DNA of 64,000 nt. Origin: Francisella philomiragia subsp. philomiragia ATCC 25015 (GTDB taxonomy: Bacteria; Pseudomonadota; Gammaproteobacteria; Francisellales; Francisellaceae). The DNA is taken from positions 1 through 64,000 of the forward strand of contig NZ_DS999316.1 of the NCBI RefSeq assembly GCF_000156715.1, read 5' to 3'. The position numbers and the translations under genes were made by a program. The notes beneath the pieces were generated by a model that saw only the letters and a list, made by a program, of their open reading frames with translations, ran no database searches and was not told the DNA's origin. Positions 1 to 7,318 of this stretch are shown here, piece after piece; positions within the stretch are counted from its first letter, which is position 1, and every line of letters begins with the position of its first letter.

Positions 1-6
1 TATTAA

Positions 7-237
7 CTAATTACCATGCTTAACTACCTTATTACTATACATTTCAAAAGAATCATCATCAACCTTAGTTTGTTGCTTATTGATTAATGATTGTGTTTCT
101 AGCTCTACATTAGTTAATTCTTTAGATATCGATTGTAGTATCTGCTTGTTAGATGCTTCTACATTAATGGTAGGTGATGCATATGAATAAGTGGAATATG
201 CTATTAGTAATGTATAGACTAACTTCTTTTGTTTCAT
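7..237 (-). CDS. Small secreted protein of unknown function (76 aa)
   Basis: The protein starts with a lysine-containing n-region and a hydrophobic stretch ending in YSYAS around residue 21, a plausible Sec signal peptide with cleavage after Ala. The mature part is short (about 55 residues), polar, rich in Gln, Asn, Lys and Ser, and has no cysteine or recognisable domain. An ACGCTCCTT-type sequence just upstream gives a good Shine-Dalgarno (AAGGAG on the minus strand). It is one of three tiny exported proteins in the first 4.8 kb (also 2205-2375 and 4604-4789). I do not recognise the family. The start is chosen by the signal peptide and ribosome binding site. Function is unknown. Confidence 0.6.
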   Translation of the reverse strand: MKQKKLVYTLLIAYSTYSYASPTINVEASNKQILQSISKELTNVELETQSLINKQQTKVDDDSFEMYSNKVVKHGN

Positions 238-392
238 ATTCTACGCTCCTTATATACTCTTTTTCAAAAGTATCGGCTAAGTATGATTGTTAATTATATA
301 TTATTTAATTAGCAAAGGAATATTGTTGATAGAATGCTATGTTATTTCGAGGATTTTGCTAGAGTTTATTAAAATTATTTAGGGAACTTAAT

Positions 393-965
393 TTATGCAA
401 GAATATATTTAGTTGGATTATCTGGACATTCATGTATACCACATTCAATAAATGTTGAAGCGATGTTAGTAAAAATAGCAATTATAAAAATAACAAATAC
501 AATATGACTTAATTTACGAATTTTATTATTTTTTGCATCAGCTATCTCATTAGCATCCTTATTGATTTTATATTGATTAGGATAAGACATAACTATAGAA
601 ATATATATTATTGCAATCATGCATATTACAAATACCCAAGTATACATATGTAGGCCAAAGACTGTAGAACCAAATCCAACAGGATCTGAAACATGAAGTG
701 CAATTTGTCTTAGGGAAATAAAAGATGTCAACACAGCAGCTAATAACGATAGTGCATAATGACTAGGTCTAATGTGATAGTGCATATTTAATAGAAACCC
801 AAATCCTATTGCTAATAGTCCTAATCTTTGTAAAAGACATAATGGACAAGGTATTTCTCCCATTACAAATTGAAAATAGAATGCTGAAATAATTGTGACT
901 GTTATACCCGCAAGCTCTATAGCACTTAGAAGTTTTATTAAGTCTTCTCTAAAATATTTTTTCAT
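393..965 (-). CDS. dsbB: DsbB-family disulfide oxidoreductase, five-helix variant
   Basis: An integral inner-membrane quinone-linked thiol oxidase that would re-oxidise a periplasmic DsbA-like protein. The N-terminal active motif PCPLCLLQR puts Cys40 and Cys43 just after the first membrane helix, as in DsbB. About five helices are visible (near residues 15-34, 47-64, 70-88, 105-125 and 150-170). Canonical DsbB has four helices and a second cysteine pair between helices 3 and 4. Here that loop has no cysteine, and the second pair (Cys175 and Cys180, in CGIHECPDNP) lies after the fifth helix at the C-terminus, still on the periplasmic side. A clear AGGAG ribosome binding site precedes the ATG. 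It lies 18 bases downstream of a 52-residue membrane protein and is probably co-transcribed with it. Confidence 0.88.
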   Translation of the reverse strand: MKKYFREDLIKLLSAIELAGITVTIISAFYFQFVMGEIPCPLCLLQRLGLLAIGFGFLLNMHYHIRPSHYALSLLAAVLTSFISLRQIALHVSDPVGFGSTVFGLHMYTWVFVICMIAIIYISIVMSYPNQYKINKDANEIADAKNNKIRKLSHIVFVIFIIAIFTNIASTFIECGIHECPDNPTKYILA

Positions 966-983
966 TTACTACTCCTTATCTAA

Positions 984-1142
984 CTATAGGTAAATTGATA
1001 AGTGATCACTTGCATGATGAAGAAATACTAGTGATGTTACGATTAGAAAAAGACAAAACGTTATAATTCCCCAGCGTCTACTTGACCAAGCGGACATAAC
1101 CGAAATGAAAAGCAGTATAAAACTTATTAATATACCTGGCAT
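984..1142 (-). CDS. DUF5993-like small membrane protein (52 aa) upstream of dsbB
   Basis: A short reading frame with a strong AGGAGT ribosome binding site 7 bases before its ATG. The product has two hydrophobic segments (about residues 3-18 and 25-40) separated by a short basic loop containing SSRRWG, then ends in HHASDHLSIYL. Length, two-helix layout, the central Arg-Arg and the His-His-Ala-(Ser/Thr)-Asp stretch match what I know of DUF5993 proteins, which are commonly encoded beside DsbB-like genes. The next gene downstream is the DsbB variant, so a shared operon is likely. A role as an accessory or stabilising subunit of that oxidase is inference; no biochemical role is known to me. Confidence 0.75.
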   Translation of the reverse strand: MPGILISFILLFISVMSAWSSRRWGIITFCLFLIVTSLVFLHHASDHLSIYL

Positions 1143-1216
1143 ACCGATACTCCTTTAAATTGATAGATCAGATTAATAATAACAGTAATTTAATATATTT
1201 TCATATCTTTTTAAAT

Positions 1217-2140
1217 TCAGTTGAAATCATATTTCATACCGCTATCTAAAATCATAATCAAGATATTGTAGTTTTTATCTTTGGGCAATTTTTCAATTAG
1301 TTTTTTAGCTATAAAATAATTTGCACCGCTACTATGTCCAGCGTAAATACCTTGCTCAATTGCTAACTCATCACATCCTTGCATAGCTTGGTTATCTGTA
1401 AATTGAATTACTTCATCTATATATGATAAATCCATAGATTTACAAAATACTGGATTTCCAGGACCTTCAACTTTATAGCTATGGATATTTTGTTGTATTG
1501 GTTTACCATGATAAAAAATATCATAATAAACAGAGCCTTTAGGATCAGGCATAATAACTTTAGTTTCTGGGTATATCTCTTTTATTTTTTTAGCACAACC
1601 TGTGATAGTTCCACCAGAGCCACCAACTGTTATAAAATAGTCAACTTTTAGAGAATGAGTTAAAAAGTAATTAACTATCTCTTGACCAGTGGTTTTGTAA
1701 TGACACTCTGTATTCAGTATGTTATCGTATTGATTAATTAATATGCCATTCAAACTTTTTGCTAATTCTTTAGCTTTATTGACATAAAAACCAGCATCTG
1801 TATGATCAGCTGTATTTTTGCAAACGGTTAGGTTTGCTCCAAAACTTTTGACCATATCTCTTTTGATTTTTCCAGTTTTTTCTGGGCATGTAATATATAC
1901 AGGATGATTATACAATTTTCCAATTGCAGCTAGAGAAGTTCCCATATTGCCAGAACTTGCTTCAACAATAGCTTGTTTAGGATTTATTTTTTTATTTTTG
2001 ATTAAATTATCTAATATATATTTTGCAACTCGATCTTTTATACTTCCTGTAGGGTTAAGCCATTCGCATTTAGCGTATATGTTATGATTATTATTAGTTT
2101 TTAGTTTAATAATAGGAGTCTTACCTATTAGAGATATCAT
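1217..2140 (-). CDS. Cysteine synthase / cystathionine beta-synthase family PLP enzyme
   Basis: A fold-type II pyridoxal-phosphate enzyme of 307 residues. The PLP lysine is Lys35 in TGSIKDRVA. The substrate-binding loop is SSGNMG (62-67), and the phosphate-cradling glycine loop is GGSGGT (173-178). C-terminal GHSSGAN is also typical. The family makes cysteine from O-acetylserine and sulfide or related thiols (CysK/CysM) or performs beta-replacement on serine. No CBS regulatory domain or haem domain is present. It stands alone, with about 75 bases to the upstream end of the dsbB unit, and not in a sulfate-assimilation operon. CysM-like activity is the simplest guess, but CysK versus CysM versus CBS cannot be settled from sequence alone. 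Confidence 0.85.
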   Translation of the reverse strand: MISLIGKTPIIKLKTNNNHNIYAKCEWLNPTGSIKDRVAKYILDNLIKNKKINPKQAIVEASSGNMGTSLAAIGKLYNHPVYITCPEKTGKIKRDMVKSFGANLTVCKNTADHTDAGFYVNKAKELAKSLNGILINQYDNILNTECHYKTTGQEIVNYFLTHSLKVDYFITVGGSGGTITGCAKKIKEIYPETKVIMPDPKGSVYYDIFYHGKPIQQNIHSYKVEGPGNPVFCKSMDLSYIDEVIQFTDNQAMQGCDELAIEQGIYAGHSSGANYFIAKKLIEKLPKDKNYNILIMILDSGMKYDFN

Positions 2141-2204
2141 GATATTTTTGGGTATGTTTTAAATTAGACAATTTTAACAAAATGTTTGCTGTAGAACTGT
2201 TTTA

Positions 2205-2375
2205 TTAGTTATGATGTGTGTAGTAGTGAGTTGCTTTTTGGACATTATCTGATTGAGTTAACAGTGTGTGATAGCGTTTAACCCCAATAGAATATGATCT
2301 TAATTTTGTTGGATTTGCATTAACAATAGATGTAGTACCAACTAAAATCAAAACTAATATGAGTATTTTTTTCAT
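2205..2375 (-). CDS. Small secreted protein of unknown function (56 aa)
   Basis: A 56-residue frame opening with MKKILILVLILVGTTSIVNA, a textbook signal peptide with cleavage before NPTK. That leaves about 36 mature residues rich in His, Tyr, Thr and Gln and ending in YYTHHN. A GAGGAA ribosome binding site sits about 9 bases before the ATG. Upstream, a 47-base block closely resembling the promoter region of the neighbouring Ntn amidase gene is present (see 2417-2477), so the two are probably co-regulated. There is no recognisable domain. It could be a periplasmic or exported peptide linked to the amidase; that link is inferred only from the shared promoter. Confidence 0.65.
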   Translation of the reverse strand: MKKILILVLILVGTTSIVNANPTKLRSYSIGVKRYHTLLTQSDNVQKATHYYTHHN

Positions 2376-2416
2376 TATTTATTCCTCGTTTTTTACTATA
2401 TATTCTATTTATTTCT

Positions 2417-2477
2417 AGTATATATCTGGTAGTAACAATAAGTCTTTACCAAAATTTACATACCAGCTATGCATAAA
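2417..2477 (-). promoter_or_regulatory. Promoter and candidate LysR box, copy 1
   Basis: On the minus strand there is a TATACT -10 (2417-2422), a GACTTA -35-like hexamer 16 bases upstream, and further upstream the motif TTTATGCATAGCT (2465-2477). The block 2431-2477 aligns without gaps to 3661-3707 with 36 of 47 bases identical, and the last 13 bases are exact. It drives the small secreted protein gene that starts at 2375. The distal ATGCAT element sits where LysR-type activators usually bind. The binding protein is inferred from the adjacent regulator. Confidence 0.5.
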
Positions 2478-2539
2478 CGAAATATAAAGGTAAATTAGAT
2501 ATTATTGTTAGATAAATTGATATTTAGATGAATTTTTAT

Positions 2540-3586
2540 TTACTTTTGAGGTTCTAGTTTGCTAGTTACATCACCGGTTAAAGTTTTATCCATAACTGAC
2601 ACGCTTCTAATTGGTTGTCCTTCTTTTAAATTAGCTTCGTTTAAGTCTACATAAATTCTATTCCCTACAAGAGTATCCGATATGTAAAGTTTTTTATCTT
2701 TCATAGATATTACACTTTTCCATTGTGTCGGCCATTTGTCTTGAATATCAGAAGCTGTAAAATCAACTTCTTTATATCCTTTTACAAAAGGTACCGATAC
2801 AGAATCAGCCGCGGCGAACATGTAATTAACAGCATCGTTAGCAGTATTTGCACTAGCTATATTTTCACTAATAAAGTTTGCTCTTATAAATCTATTTTCT
2901 GATTTGGCACCTCCCGGAATCATATCTATATTATATAAATCAGTTTTTTTGATATCTTTTAGTTTTTTTACCTGTTCATCATAACTTGGCTCATTTGTCA
3001 TAGCTTTAGTATGTCTATGAATTTTTAACTTACCATCCACATATTCAATCATTGCACTATCTCCACTAGCATCTTCTATTGAGTAATGTATAGGTAAATT
3101 TCCTTTTTTGCCTTTAAGTTCAATCTGAGGAGTATAAATTTGATAGTTATTTAAGTTGTCAATAACTTCTTGTACGGATGCGTAATTGCCAAGTACATAT
3201 CTTACCCATACTAGTCCGTTGACTCCCTTTATGCTAGTGTCTCTTTCTGGTTGTTGCATTGTTCCAAAATATAATAAGTGGACGGCTAATCCTTTTTCAT
3301 TAATACCTTCAGCAGTCAAATTCTCTAGATTAGTTTCATCAACAGAAACATAGCCGTATTTGTCAGTCCAATCAAGAGAATTTTTTTCAAGAGCACCATT
3401 TTCTTTAGTACCTCTTGGGTATACTGTTAAATTTGGTTTTAGATCTATAAATACATCCATGGTTCTAGTAGAGTATTTACCTATATTTCCACCGAAATTA
3501 TGATTAAGTTCAGAACACGCCATAGCAGGCACTGAAGTAGCTAATACTGTACTAGTTAGTAGAATGTTTGATAATATTTTTTTCAT
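2540..3586 (-). CDS. Secreted choloylglycine-hydrolase-family Ntn amidase
   Basis: A 348-residue linear-amide C-N hydrolase of the choloylglycine hydrolase / penicillin V acylase family. A signal peptide (residues 1-23, ending VPAMA) is followed directly by Cys24. This becomes the N-terminal catalytic nucleophile after cleavage, as the Ntn mechanism requires. The family hallmarks NEKGLAVHLLYF and SIEDASGDSAMIEYVDG are present, the latter being the Ntn core sheet. Known substrates of the family include bile salts, penicillin V and N-acyl homoserine lactones; the substrate here is unknown. The divergent LysR regulator starts about 130 bases away, and the promoter block is shared with a small secreted protein gene. 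A paralogue lies at 50746-51909. Confidence 0.87.
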   Translation of the reverse strand: MKKILSNILLTSTVLATSVPAMACSELNHNFGGNIGKYSTRTMDVFIDLKPNLTVYPRGTKENGALEKNSLDWTDKYGYVSVDETNLENLTAEGINEKGLAVHLLYFGTMQQPERDTSIKGVNGLVWVRYVLGNYASVQEVIDNLNNYQIYTPQIELKGKKGNLPIHYSIEDASGDSAMIEYVDGKLKIHRHTKAMTNEPSYDEQVKKLKDIKKTDLYNIDMIPGGAKSENRFIRANFISENIASANTANDAVNYMFAAADSVSVPFVKGYKEVDFTASDIQDKWPTQWKSVISMKDKKLYISDTLVGNRIYVDLNEANLKEGQPIRSVSVMDKTLTGDVTSKLEPQK

Positions 3587-3646
3587 TTTTTACTCTCCTA
3601 TTGATTATTTTAAAAAGCTAAAGTTAATTTGTTAACTTACACAGCT

Positions 3647-3707
3647 ATTATATTTGTAGTAGTATTAATATGTCTGTAGCAAATAATGCATAAGAGCTAT
3701 GCATAAA
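3647..3707 (-). promoter_or_regulatory. Promoter and candidate LysR box, copy 2
   Basis: On the minus strand there is a TATAAT -10 (3647-3652), a GACATA hexamer 16 bases upstream, and two direct copies of ATGCATAA (3686-3693 and 3699-3706, offset 13). It faces the Ntn amidase gene starting at 3586, while the divergent LysR gene begins at its other edge, a standard arrangement for LysR control. It is homologous to the block at 2431-2477. No footprint or regulon data are known to me. Confidence 0.5.
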
Positions 3708-3718
3708 TGAGGGTAATG

Positions 3719-4603
3719 ATGAATTTTGATGATATTTTTATTTTTATAAAGCTTATTGATATAGGTACTTTTACAGAGTTAGCAAAGCATTTAAATGTTT
3801 CGCAAAGTACTGTTTCTCGTAGAATTCAAAACTTAGAAGAGTCTGTGAATATGAAACTAATAAAGCGGAACTCAAGAGGCCTAATAGAAATGACGGAGGA
3901 TGGAGAGTCATTTTATATGAGCTTTAAAGATATTGAGAAACAGGCTAATACGACACTCCAGCAGATAGTGAATAAATCAAAAGAAATTAGTGGTACTTTA
4001 AAGGTAGGTATACCAAAACTTTTTCTAGATAATATACTTGCTGATAAGCTAGGTATTTTTTATGCGCGTTATCCTAATGTTAAATTAGTATTTAGTTATA
4101 CGGCGGGAATTGTAGATTTGGTTAAAGATGATATTGATATAGCAATAACTATAAAAAAGCCTATAACTAGCAGTTGTACTATAAAAACTCTCGTAAGAGC
4201 AAAAAATAAACTATATGCTAGTCAAGATTATATTCAAACATATGGACAGCCAAGTTTACTAGAAGATCTTGAAAGTCATGATATAGTTGGATTTTTGCAT
4301 AATGATAAATTTCAGACCACATTGATAGCTTTCTCTGAGAAAGATGATTCTAAAAATGAGGTTAGTATTAATCCGAATATGTTTCTTAATAACTCTATAT
4401 GTGATATTAATATAGCGACTAAATGTAATAAGATTATTAACACCTTAGATATTTTTGCTAATAGTAAACTAAATGTATTACCAGTACTTGATGATTATTA
4501 TTTTGGTAGAACTGATTTTTATTTGGTAAGAGCAACAGGAGTTAGAAATAATTTAGAACAAGAGTTTGTTAAATTTATTGATGTATGTTTACAGGAATAT
4601 TAG
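3719..4603 (+). CDS. LysR-type transcriptional regulator
   Basis: An N-terminal winged helix-turn-helix (FTELAKHLNVSQSTVSRRIQ, about residues 19-38) is followed by a linker helix and a LysR substrate-binding domain (from KVGIPKLFLDN). Three in-frame ATGs occur at 3707, 3716 and 3719. I chose 3719 (MNFDDIF) because GAGG lies 7-10 bases before it, whereas 3707 has no ribosome binding site. Total length is about 294 residues, normal for the family. It is divergent from the Ntn amidase gene and probably controls it and, through the duplicated promoter block, the small gene at 2205-2375. The inducer is unknown. The next gene begins at the base after its stop codon. Confidence 0.85.
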   Translation: MNFDDIFIFIKLIDIGTFTELAKHLNVSQSTVSRRIQNLEESVNMKLIKRNSRGLIEMTEDGESFYMSFKDIEKQANTTLQQIVNKSKEISGTLKVGIPKLFLDNILADKLGIFYARYPNVKLVFSYTAGIVDLVKDDIDIAITIKKPITSSCTIKTLVRAKNKLYASQDYIQTYGQPSLLEDLESHDIVGFLHNDKFQTTLIAFSEKDDSKNEVSINPNMFLNNSICDINIATKCNKIINTLDIFANSKLNVLPVLDDYYFGRTDFYLVRATGVRNNLEQEFVKFIDVCLQEY

Positions 4604-4789
4604 ATGAAGAAGATATTAATAACTTTTATTATGCTAGCTACTAGTATTAATCTATATGCGATTGTAGCTGGTAATTCGCTCAATGTAACGAGTAGTAGAG
4701 TTAAGACGGTCACAATTAATAAACATATTGATAAACCTATTACTAGTGATCAGTTTGAAGATGGTATTACTATGGCTAAGAATAAATAG
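4604..4789 (+). CDS. Small secreted protein of unknown function (61 aa)
   Basis: The ATG follows the LysR stop codon with no gap, suggesting translational coupling. A CAGGAAT sequence in the end of the LysR gene can serve as ribosome binding site. The product has a signal peptide (MKKILITFIMLATSINLYA) and about 42 mature residues with many Thr, Val, Lys and Asn and no cysteine. I see no domain. Its signal peptide start resembles that of the 56-residue protein at 2205-2375, and both are near the same regulator, so they may belong to one small secreted-protein module. Function is unknown. Confidence 0.6.
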   Translation: MKKILITFIMLATSINLYAIVAGNSLNVTSSRVKTVTINKHIDKPITSDQFEDGITMAKNK

Positions 4790-4805
4790 TATGCGATAAA
4801 AAAGT

Positions 4806-6158
4806 TTATTTGCCAATACAGAAACTTGAGAAGATTTCTCCTAATAAATCATCAGAACTAAATTCTCCTGTAATAGAGTTAAGATGTTCTTGCACTATTA
4901 ATAACTCTTCAGCTAAGAGTTCACCATTGCCAAGCTCTAATTGCTCCTTAGCAAGCTTGATATGATCAAATGCATTATCTATTGCGGTGACATGTCTTTC
5001 ACGAGCTGTATAAATACTCTCATTCTGAGTAGTATATCCAACTTTAGCAAGTATGTGATCTTTTAGCTTATCGATACCAATATTACTTTCAGCTGATATG
5101 TAGATATGATTATTATGATTTAGAGGTACTTCTTTAAGAAGATCTATTTTATTATGGACATAAGTAATATCTATATCCTTAGGTATTTGATGGTAAAATT
5201 CAGGAATTATATCTTTTATATCACTAAATTTAACCTGACTATTTGTATAATCATCAGTTACAAATAATATTTGATCTGCCTCTTGAATTTTTTTGATAGC
5301 TCTTTTGATACCTTCGCTTTCGATAATATCATCACTACTACGTAATCCAGCAGTATCGATAATATGCATAGGAACACCATTTATTTGGATATGCTCTTTA
5401 ACGATATCACGAGTTGTGCCTGCTATGGATGTTACAATTGCAGACTCTTTACCAGCTAGGGCATTTAAAAGACTGGATTTACCAGCATTGGGTTTACCCA
5501 CTAGTATTAGTGTTATACCTTCAACAAGAATTGCTCCTTGTTTACAGCTATTTTTGACATCGAGAATTGTTTTATATATATCTTGTAAGCTATTGTGGAT
5601 TTTTTGATCTTCTAAGAAGTTAATTTCTTCTTCTGGAAAATCAATAGATGCTTCTACGTACATTCGTAGATAGATAAGTTTTTCTAGAAGATTATTAATC
5701 TCTTTAGAAAAATCTCCCTGAAGAGATTTTGCTGCTGATTTTGCTGCTGTTTCTGAAGATGCATTAATAATATCTGCTACAGCTTCAGCTTGGGTTAAAT
5801 CAAGCTTACTGTTAAGAAAGGCTCTTTCAGTAAATTCTCCTGCATTGGCCATTCTAGCTCCATATTCTAAGGTAGCTTTAATTATTAAATTAAGTATAAA
5901 AGGATTACCATGTGCCTGTATTTCAACGACATCTTCACCTGTATATGAGTTAGGGGAGTTAAAGAATATTACAATACCATGATCTATAATTTCATTAGTG
6001 TTATAAATATTGCAAAATGTTGCATACCTGGGTATGAGCCGTTTTTTTGTGAGCTTTTCTGCTATTGATAAAGCATCACTACCTGATATACGTACGATAC
6101 CTATACCACCATTACCTTGAGGAGTTGCAACTGCAACTATAGTGTCTTTTGTGTACAT
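4806..6158 (-). CDS. mnmE: tRNA modification GTPase MnmE (TrmE)
   Basis: A potassium-activated dimeric GTPase that works with MnmG to add the carboxymethylaminomethyl group to wobble U34 of certain tRNAs. There is an N-terminal tetrahydrofolate-binding domain (about 1-118), then a helical domain with an inserted Ras-like G domain. The P-loop is GKPNAGKSS (221-229), and the switch region is SIAGTTRDIV followed by DTAGLR. The protein ends in the diagnostic CIGK (Cys447), which is needed for the modification chemistry. Length 450 matches the family. It starts 2 bases after the end of an 81-residue membrane-protein gene, so the two form an operon. Confidence 0.97.
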   Translation of the reverse strand: MYTKDTIVAVATPQGNGGIGIVRISGSDALSIAEKLTKKRLIPRYATFCNIYNTNEIIDHGIVIFFNSPNSYTGEDVVEIQAHGNPFILNLIIKATLEYGARMANAGEFTERAFLNSKLDLTQAEAVADIINASSETAAKSAAKSLQGDFSKEINNLLEKLIYLRMYVEASIDFPEEEINFLEDQKIHNSLQDIYKTILDVKNSCKQGAILVEGITLILVGKPNAGKSSLLNALAGKESAIVTSIAGTTRDIVKEHIQINGVPMHIIDTAGLRSSDDIIESEGIKRAIKKIQEADQILFVTDDYTNSQVKFSDIKDIIPEFYHQIPKDIDITYVHNKIDLLKEVPLNHNNHIYISAESNIGIDKLKDHILAKVGYTTQNESIYTARERHVTAIDNAFDHIKLAKEQLELGNGELLAEELLIVQEHLNSITGEFSSDDLLGEIFSSFCIGK

Positions 6159-6160
6159 AT

Positions 6161-6406
6161 TTATTTTAATTTGTGATTTGAATTATTATCGTTATCTTCT
6201 TCTTGATCTATTACTCGACCCTTCTTGCTAGTATATTGTCTAAAGAAATCAGGGTTTTCTTTGATTATTTTTCTACGCACAAAAAATGAAAAAATCATCA
6301 AGAAAATAATCAGAAAAACAAATAAAGGTGCAAAAATAATAAACGATATAACCGTGATTGCAATAAGACTGAAAGAGGCTAAAATTTGTTTTACATTATT
6401 GTTCAT
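6161..6406 (-). CDS. Small two-helix membrane protein upstream of mnmE
   Basis: Eighty-one residues. Two closely spaced hydrophobic segments (about 12-25 and 27-43) form a hairpin, followed by a basic stretch (RRKIIK) and a highly charged hydrophilic tail rich in Asp, Glu and Asn. It is separated from mnmE by only two bases and likely shares its transcript. I recognise no family. By position it is a conserved-hypothetical inner-membrane protein with a cytoplasmic tail. Confidence 0.6.
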   Translation of the reverse strand: MNNNVKQILASFSLIAITVISFIIFAPLFVFLIIFLMIFSFFVRRKIIKENPDFFRQYTSKKGRVIDQEEDNDNNSNHKLK

Positions 6407-6410
6407 TGCT

Positions 6411-6438
6411 TTGCTTTATAGTATTTAGCTTGTATAAT
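6411..6438 (+). promoter_or_regulatory. Sigma-70 promoter for hpf
   Basis: A perfect TATAAT -10 at 6433-6438, directly preceded by TG, with TTGCTT at 6411-6416 and a 16-base spacer. Transcription would start near 6445 and read into hpf, leaving a leader of about 80 bases that ends in the strong ribosome binding site CGGAGG. No sigma-54 element was seen. Confidence 0.5.
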
Positions 6439-6525
6439 ATGAATATAAGTATATCACTTAGGTGGTTATTAAAATAGGGCTCTACAAAATTCTGTGGGCG
6501 TGGTATTCAAAATCCGGAGGTTTAT

Positions 6526-6834
6526 ATGAATATTCAAATTACTGGTAGACATGTTGAAGTTACTGATGCAATTAAAAATTATGTAAATGAGAAGATTGGT
6601 AAGGTAGGGCATTATTTTGACAATATTACTTCAACAAAAGTGATTTTAGATGTTGAAAAAGATCATCAAGTTGCAGAAGCTATAGTTACAGTTCCTGGTA
6701 GCGAATTCGTTGCAAAAGCTGAAGATAAAGATTTATATGCAGCTATTGACATGCTTGAAGATAAATTAGCTCGTCAAATTAAGAAGCATAAAAACAAATT
6801 AAGAGATAACCACGCTACTGGTCATTCTGAATAA
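6526..6834 (+). CDS. hpf: Ribosome hibernation promoting factor (short HPF)
   Basis: A 102-residue protein of the HPF/RaiA (sigma-54 modulation) family that binds the decoding region of the 30S subunit and holds ribosomes inactive in stationary phase. It has the beta-alpha-beta-beta-beta-alpha layout of the family: [20 protein letters not shown] at the start, a central [16 protein letters not shown] strand pair, and the basic C-terminal helix [12 protein letters not shown]. Because there is no C-terminal dimerisation domain it is the short form. An unusually strong CGGAGG ribosome binding site precedes it. ptsN follows 31 bases later, the common hpf-ptsN order, although rpoN is not present here. 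Confidence 0.93.
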   Translation: MNIQITGRHVEVTDAIKNYVNEKIGKVGHYFDNITSTKVILDVEKDHQVAEAIVTVPGSEFVAKAEDKDLYAAIDMLEDKLARQIKKHKNKLRDNHATGHSE

Positions 6835-6865
6835 ATATTCTATTTAAAATCTTTCCATCTAGTTC

Positions 6866-7318
6866 ATGAATTTAAAAGCTCTAATAAATAAAAAAGATAT
6901 CGTTCTAAATCTCAATATTGAGTCAAAAAAACGCTTAATTGAGTTTTTTGCAAATAGGATATCTGATTACCCAGATATAGATGAGGATCTCGTATTAAAG
7001 AATATTTATAAAAGAGAAAGAATAGGTAATACATATATAGGTAAAAATATTTATATACCTCATTGTCGAGTTGAGAATCTTATAACTACTAGATTAATAA
7101 TAGTTACGTTAAAAAATAGTTATTATGATGACTCGATAGATGATGATATAAAAATAGCAGTTGGTGTTTTTTTCCCTGATAAAATATCTGCTATTCATAT
7201 GGAACTTTTAAAGCAATTAGCACTATATTTGAAAGAAGATCGTACGCAACAATATTTCCAACAAGCTGAAAGTTCTGAGGATTTATATAATTTAATTATT
7301 AATACTAACAATGAATAA
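6866..7318 (+). CDS. ptsN: PTS IIA-like nitrogen regulatory protein
   Basis: A 150-residue EIIA(Ntr)-type domain. The phosphorylatable histidine is His66 in YIPHCRVENL, equivalent to the IPH motif of PtsN. The flanking region RERIGNTYIGKNIYIPH matches the family layout (R-E-x-x-G-S-T-x-x-G-x-G-x-x-I-P-H), although the usual GxGIAIPHG glycines are partly replaced. In proteobacteria PtsN regulates potassium transport and other targets according to its phosphorylation state. Its end overlaps the trmJ start by 8 bases, so hpf-ptsN-trmJ-rnhB is one translationally coupled operon. Confidence 0.85.
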   Translation: MNLKALINKKDIVLNLNIESKKRLIEFFANRISDYPDIDEDLVLKNIYKRERIGNTYIGKNIYIPHCRVENLITTRLIIVTLKNSYYDDSIDDDIKIAVGVFFPDKISAIHMELLKQLALYLKEDRTQQYFQQAESSEDLYNLIINTNNE

